From NCBI GenBank assembly GCA_038747545.1, contig JBCDJT010000073.1, forward strand, positions 1 to 25,187: DNA of 25,187 nucleotides, given 5' to 3'. Below, in pieces: positions 22,694-25,187 of the stretch (position 1 is its first letter; every line of letters begins with the position of its first letter). This DNA is from JBCCMF01 sp038747545. Its GTDB lineage: Bacteria; Bacteroidota; Rhodothermia; Rhodothermales; JBCCMF01. The notes below the pieces were generated by a model, which saw nothing but the letters and a program-made list of their open reading frames with translations, was not told where the DNA came from and did not search any database. The position numbers were made by a program, and so were the translations under genes.

Positions 22694-25018
22694 ATGCCAC
22701 GTAGTATCGGCGTTCTCACACTGCTTCTCCTCATCACCCCGCTCGCGCACGCCCAATCGGTGACCGAGGTGGATTACGCTCGCGCTGAGAGCTATCTGGC
22801 GCAGCACGTCAACACGCTGGTGTACGGCGCCACGGTGCGGCCCAACTGGATCGATGGCGACCGCTTCTGGTATCGCAACACGACCGCCGACGGCCCGCGC
22901 TACGTCTTCGTCGATCCCACCACGGCGACGCGGCGGATGGCGTTTGACCACGCCCGGCTGGCCGATGCGCTCGGCGCGGCCACGGATCGCACGTTTGAGG
23001 CCGATGCCTTGAACCTGCGCAGCCTGACGTTCACTTCGAATGGGCAATCGCTGACGACGCAGGTGGGCGCAAATACCGTGCGATGCGACCTCTCAGCGTA
23101 CACGTGCTCGGAGGCCGGAGCGGCGTCAATACCGGATCGGCTGAGCATCCTCTCTCCCGACGAGACGAAAGCGGCGTTTATCCGCGACTACAATCTGTGG
23201 ATGCGCGACGTGGCCACGGACGAAGAAACGCAGCTCACCACCGACGGCGTCGAAGACTTCGGCTATGCCACGAACAACGCCGGCTGGACGCGCAACGACC
23301 GCCCCGTGCTGCTGTGGTCGCCCGACTCGAAGAAGATCGCCACGTTCCAGCAGGACGCACGCGGTATCGGCATGATGTACCTCACCACGACCAACGTGGG
23401 GCACCCGGAGCTGGACGCGTGGCGCTACCCGCTGCCCTCCGACAGCGTCGTCTTCCGCATCCACCGCGTCATCATCGAGGTGGATGAGCCGAAGATGATT
23501 CGACTGGACCTGCCGCCCGATCCGCAGCGCAGCACCACCACAGACCACATCGCCGGGCGCGACGGGACGTTTCTGGATGTGCAGTGGAGCGATGACGCTA
23601 CCCAGCTGGCGTTCGTCTCCAGCTCGCGCGACCACAAAGAAGCCCGCCTTCGCATCGCCGATGCCGAGACGGGCGCTGTGCGCGACGTGATGGAGGAGAT
23701 CGTGGACACGTACTACGAGTCCGGCGTGCGCGCGACGAACTGGCGCGTCTTCTTCGGCAGCGGCGAGGTGCTGTGGTTTTCGGAGCGCGACAACTGGGGC
23801 CACCTTTACCTGTACGACCTCGCCACGGGCAACATCAAGAACCAAATCACTTCGGGCGACTGGGCCGTGCTGCAGCTGCGCCGCGTAGACCACGACAATC
23901 GGCAGCTCTACTTCACGGCAGGCGGCCGCGAACCGGGCGACCCTTACTTCCACCACTTCTACCGCGTCGGCTTTGACGGCGATGGGCTGGAGCACCTGAC
24001 GCCCGATTCGGCCCATCACACGGTCACGATGTCGCCCTCGGGGCAATACTTCGTCGACAGCTACTCGACGCCCACCACAGCGCCCGTTACGGTCGTGCGC
24101 GATGCGTCCGGCAAGCAGGTGGTGAGGCTGGAAGAGGCTGACATCTCGGCCCTCCTCGCCAGTGGCTGGCATCCGCCTGTGCCGTTCTCGACCAAGGCCC
24201 GCGATGGCGAGACGGATCTGTACGGGCTGATGTACAAGCCATCGAACTTCGACGCGAGCCGCAGCTATCCGGTGCTCAACTACCTGTACCCCGGACCGCA
24301 GTCCGGCAGCGTGGGCTCGCGTGCGTTTCGCGCTGCCCGCAGTGACAAACAAGCCGTGGCCGAGCTGGGCTTTATCGTGGTCGAGGTGGATGCGATGGGG
24401 ACGCCGGGCCGCTCGAAGTCCTTCCACGACGCCTACTACGGCAACATGGGCGACAACGGCCTGCCCGATCAGGTGACGACCATCCAGCAACTCGGCGAGC
24501 GCCACGCGTGGATGGATCTGGACCGTGTGGGCATCTGGGGCCACTCGGGCGGCGGCTTCGCCTCGACACGAGGCATCCTGCAATACCCCGACTTCTACAA
24601 GGTCGCCGTCTCGGGCGCAGGCAACCACGACAACCGCAACTACGAGGACGACTGGGGCGAGAAGTGGCAAGGCCTGCTCGTCACCAACCCCGACGGCACC
24701 ACCAACTATGACAACCAAGCCAACCAACTGCTGGCGGGCAACCTGAAGGGCAAGCTGCTGCTGGCGCACGGGCTGCTGGACGACAACGTGCCGCCCTCGA
24801 ACACGATGCTGATGGTGGACGCGCTGGTGGAGGCCAACAAGGACTTCGACCTGGTCGTCTTCCCACAAGGCAACCATGGCTTCGGCCGGGCGCGCACCTA
24901 CTGGATGCGCAAGCGCTGGGACTACTTCGTGCAGCACTTGCTGAATACGGCGCCGCCCAAAGAATACGCGTTCGGCGAGCGCACCTTCCGCGCCCCAGTG
25001 ACGCAGGCGGATGGGTAA
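22694..25018 (+). CDS. Secreted S9-family (prolyl oligopeptidase/DPP-like) serine peptidase
   Basis: The 774-residue protein has a signal peptide (MPRSIGVLTLLLLITPLAHA), an N-terminal DPPIV-type beta-propeller (about 60-480; contains EDFGYATNNAGW, LLWSPDSKKIATFQQD and WRYPLPSDSVVFRIHRV) and a C-terminal alpha/beta hydrolase domain (about 500-760). The catalytic triad is visible: S618 in GHSGGGF, D696 in GLLDDNVPP and H728 in QGNHGFG. The nucleophile elbow is GHSGGG rather than the usual GWSYGG of DPP IV, and the DWVYEEE loop used by DPP IV to hold the peptide amino end is not seen, so strict Xaa-Pro dipeptidyl activity should not be assumed. It is periplasmic or exported and probably degrades peptides. 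It is divergent from the membrane pair. Confidence 0.93.
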   Translation: MPRSIGVLTLLLLITPLAHAQSVTEVDYARAESYLAQHVNTLVYGATVRPNWIDGDRFWYRNTTADGPRYVFVDPTTATRRMAFDHARLADALGAATDRTFEADALNLRSLTFTSNGQSLTTQVGANTVRCDLSAYTCSEAGAASIPDRLSILSPDETKAAFIRDYNLWMRDVATDEETQLTTDGVEDFGYATNNAGWTRNDRPVLLWSPDSKKIATFQQDARGIGMMYLTTTNVGHPELDAWRYPLPSDSVVFRIHRVIIEVDEPKMIRLDLPPDPQRSTTTDHIAGRDGTFLDVQWSDDATQLAFVSSSRDHKEARLRIADAETGAVRDVMEEIVDTYYESGVRATNWRVFFGSGEVLWFSERDNWGHLYLYDLATGNIKNQITSGDWAVLQLRRVDHDNRQLYFTAGGREPGDPYFHHFYRVGFDGDGLEHLTPDSAHHTVTMSPSGQYFVDSYSTPTTAPVTVVRDASGKQVVRLEEADISALLASGWHPPVPFSTKARDGETDLYGLMYKPSNFDASRSYPVLNYLYPGPQSGSVGSRAFRAARSDKQAVAELGFIVVEVDAMGTPGRSKSFHDAYYGNMGDNGLPDQVTTIQQLGERHAWMDLDRVGIWGHSGGGFASTRGILQYPDFYKVAVSGAGNHDNRNYEDDWGEKWQGLLVTNPDGTTNYDNQANQLLAGNLKGKLLLAHGLLDDNVPPSNTMLMVDALVEANKDFDLVVFPQGNHGFGRARTYWMRKRWDYFVQHLLNTAPPKEYAFGERTFRAPVTQADG

Positions 25019-25078
25019 ACGCAGCTCTGAGAGATAGTAGTGCGATCTAAGGTTGTCATCCCGAAGGCTATGACATTG

Positions 25079-25187
25079 TCAAGCCTCTGCGGCCTGCAGT
25101 AAGCGCGGCTGCACCGAACGATACGACGCATCGTACGCCCGCTCGTGCAACAGCATACTGCACAACACACGCAGCAGCTTGTTCGCC
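25079..25187 (-). mobile_element. C-terminal end of an IS110-like transposase, cut by the window edge
   Basis: Reading from the right edge on the minus strand gives 36 codons ending in TGA at 25079-25081. The sequence ANKLLRVLCSMLLHERAYDAS, then YRSVQPRLLQAAEA, resembles the conserved C-terminal tail of IS110/IS116-type transposases (N-K/R-L-R-V-hydrophobic helix-YD pattern). The remaining 60 bases to the peptidase stop must hold the element end. They contain TGTCAT/ATGACA (25054-25059 and 25070-25075), a 6-base inverted repeat with a 10-base loop. The call rests on a short tail recalled from the family, so it is moderate. Confidence 0.6.

Overview
The window looks like chromosomal DNA from a high-GC member of the Bacteroidota/Rhodothermota, most likely Rhodothermales-like. 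This is inferred from several traits: a secreted glycosidase with a C-terminal Por/T9SS-type sorting tail, a giant periplasmic-propeller histidine kinase, a LytTR response regulator, a BatA-type von Willebrand protein, and start codons that almost all lack a purine-rich Shine-Dalgarno. No rRNA, tRNA or CRISPR array was found.

Layout, left to right. An AT-rich fragment (1-180) ends a partial gene, possibly DUF2971-like. Next comes a minus-strand block: an SGLT-type sodium/solute symporter, a YegP-like DUF1508 protein, a tandem-rhodanese sulfurtransferase and a 1096-residue propeller histidine kinase. Divergent from the kinase is a secreted GH53 endo-beta-1,4-galactanase. Facing the galactanase are a D-lyxose isomerase-like cupin, and then an Hpt-LytTR pair and an HTH-like protein of unknown family with palindromes at its putative promoter. 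Sensor, galactanase and sugar symporter together suggest, but do not prove, a small galactan-use locus with a split phosphorelay.

From 11 kb the genes run on the plus strand and are mostly housekeeping: a BatA/VWA protein and an overlapping small membrane protein, HflX (apparently starting at UUG), a CBS-ACT protein, a DUF433/DUF5615 toxin-antitoxin-like pair, then efp-accB-accC behind a good promoter. EF-P supports translation of proline stretches; AccB and AccC supply the biotin carrier and biotin carboxylase for malonyl-CoA synthesis.

The most unusual structure is at 19.4-21.5 kb. The last 45 codons of accC (19404-19538) recur, ungapped at about 81% nucleotide identity and with an in-frame stop, at 21361-21495. 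Between the two copies lies a minus-strand two-gene unit encoding a beta-barrel-like secreted protein and a lipoprotein. This looks like a small island bounded by a displaced accC 3' end. Beyond it are two small membrane proteins in tandem with a strong promoter, a secreted S9 prolyl-oligopeptidase-family peptidase, and at the right edge the C-terminal end of an IS110-like transposase.
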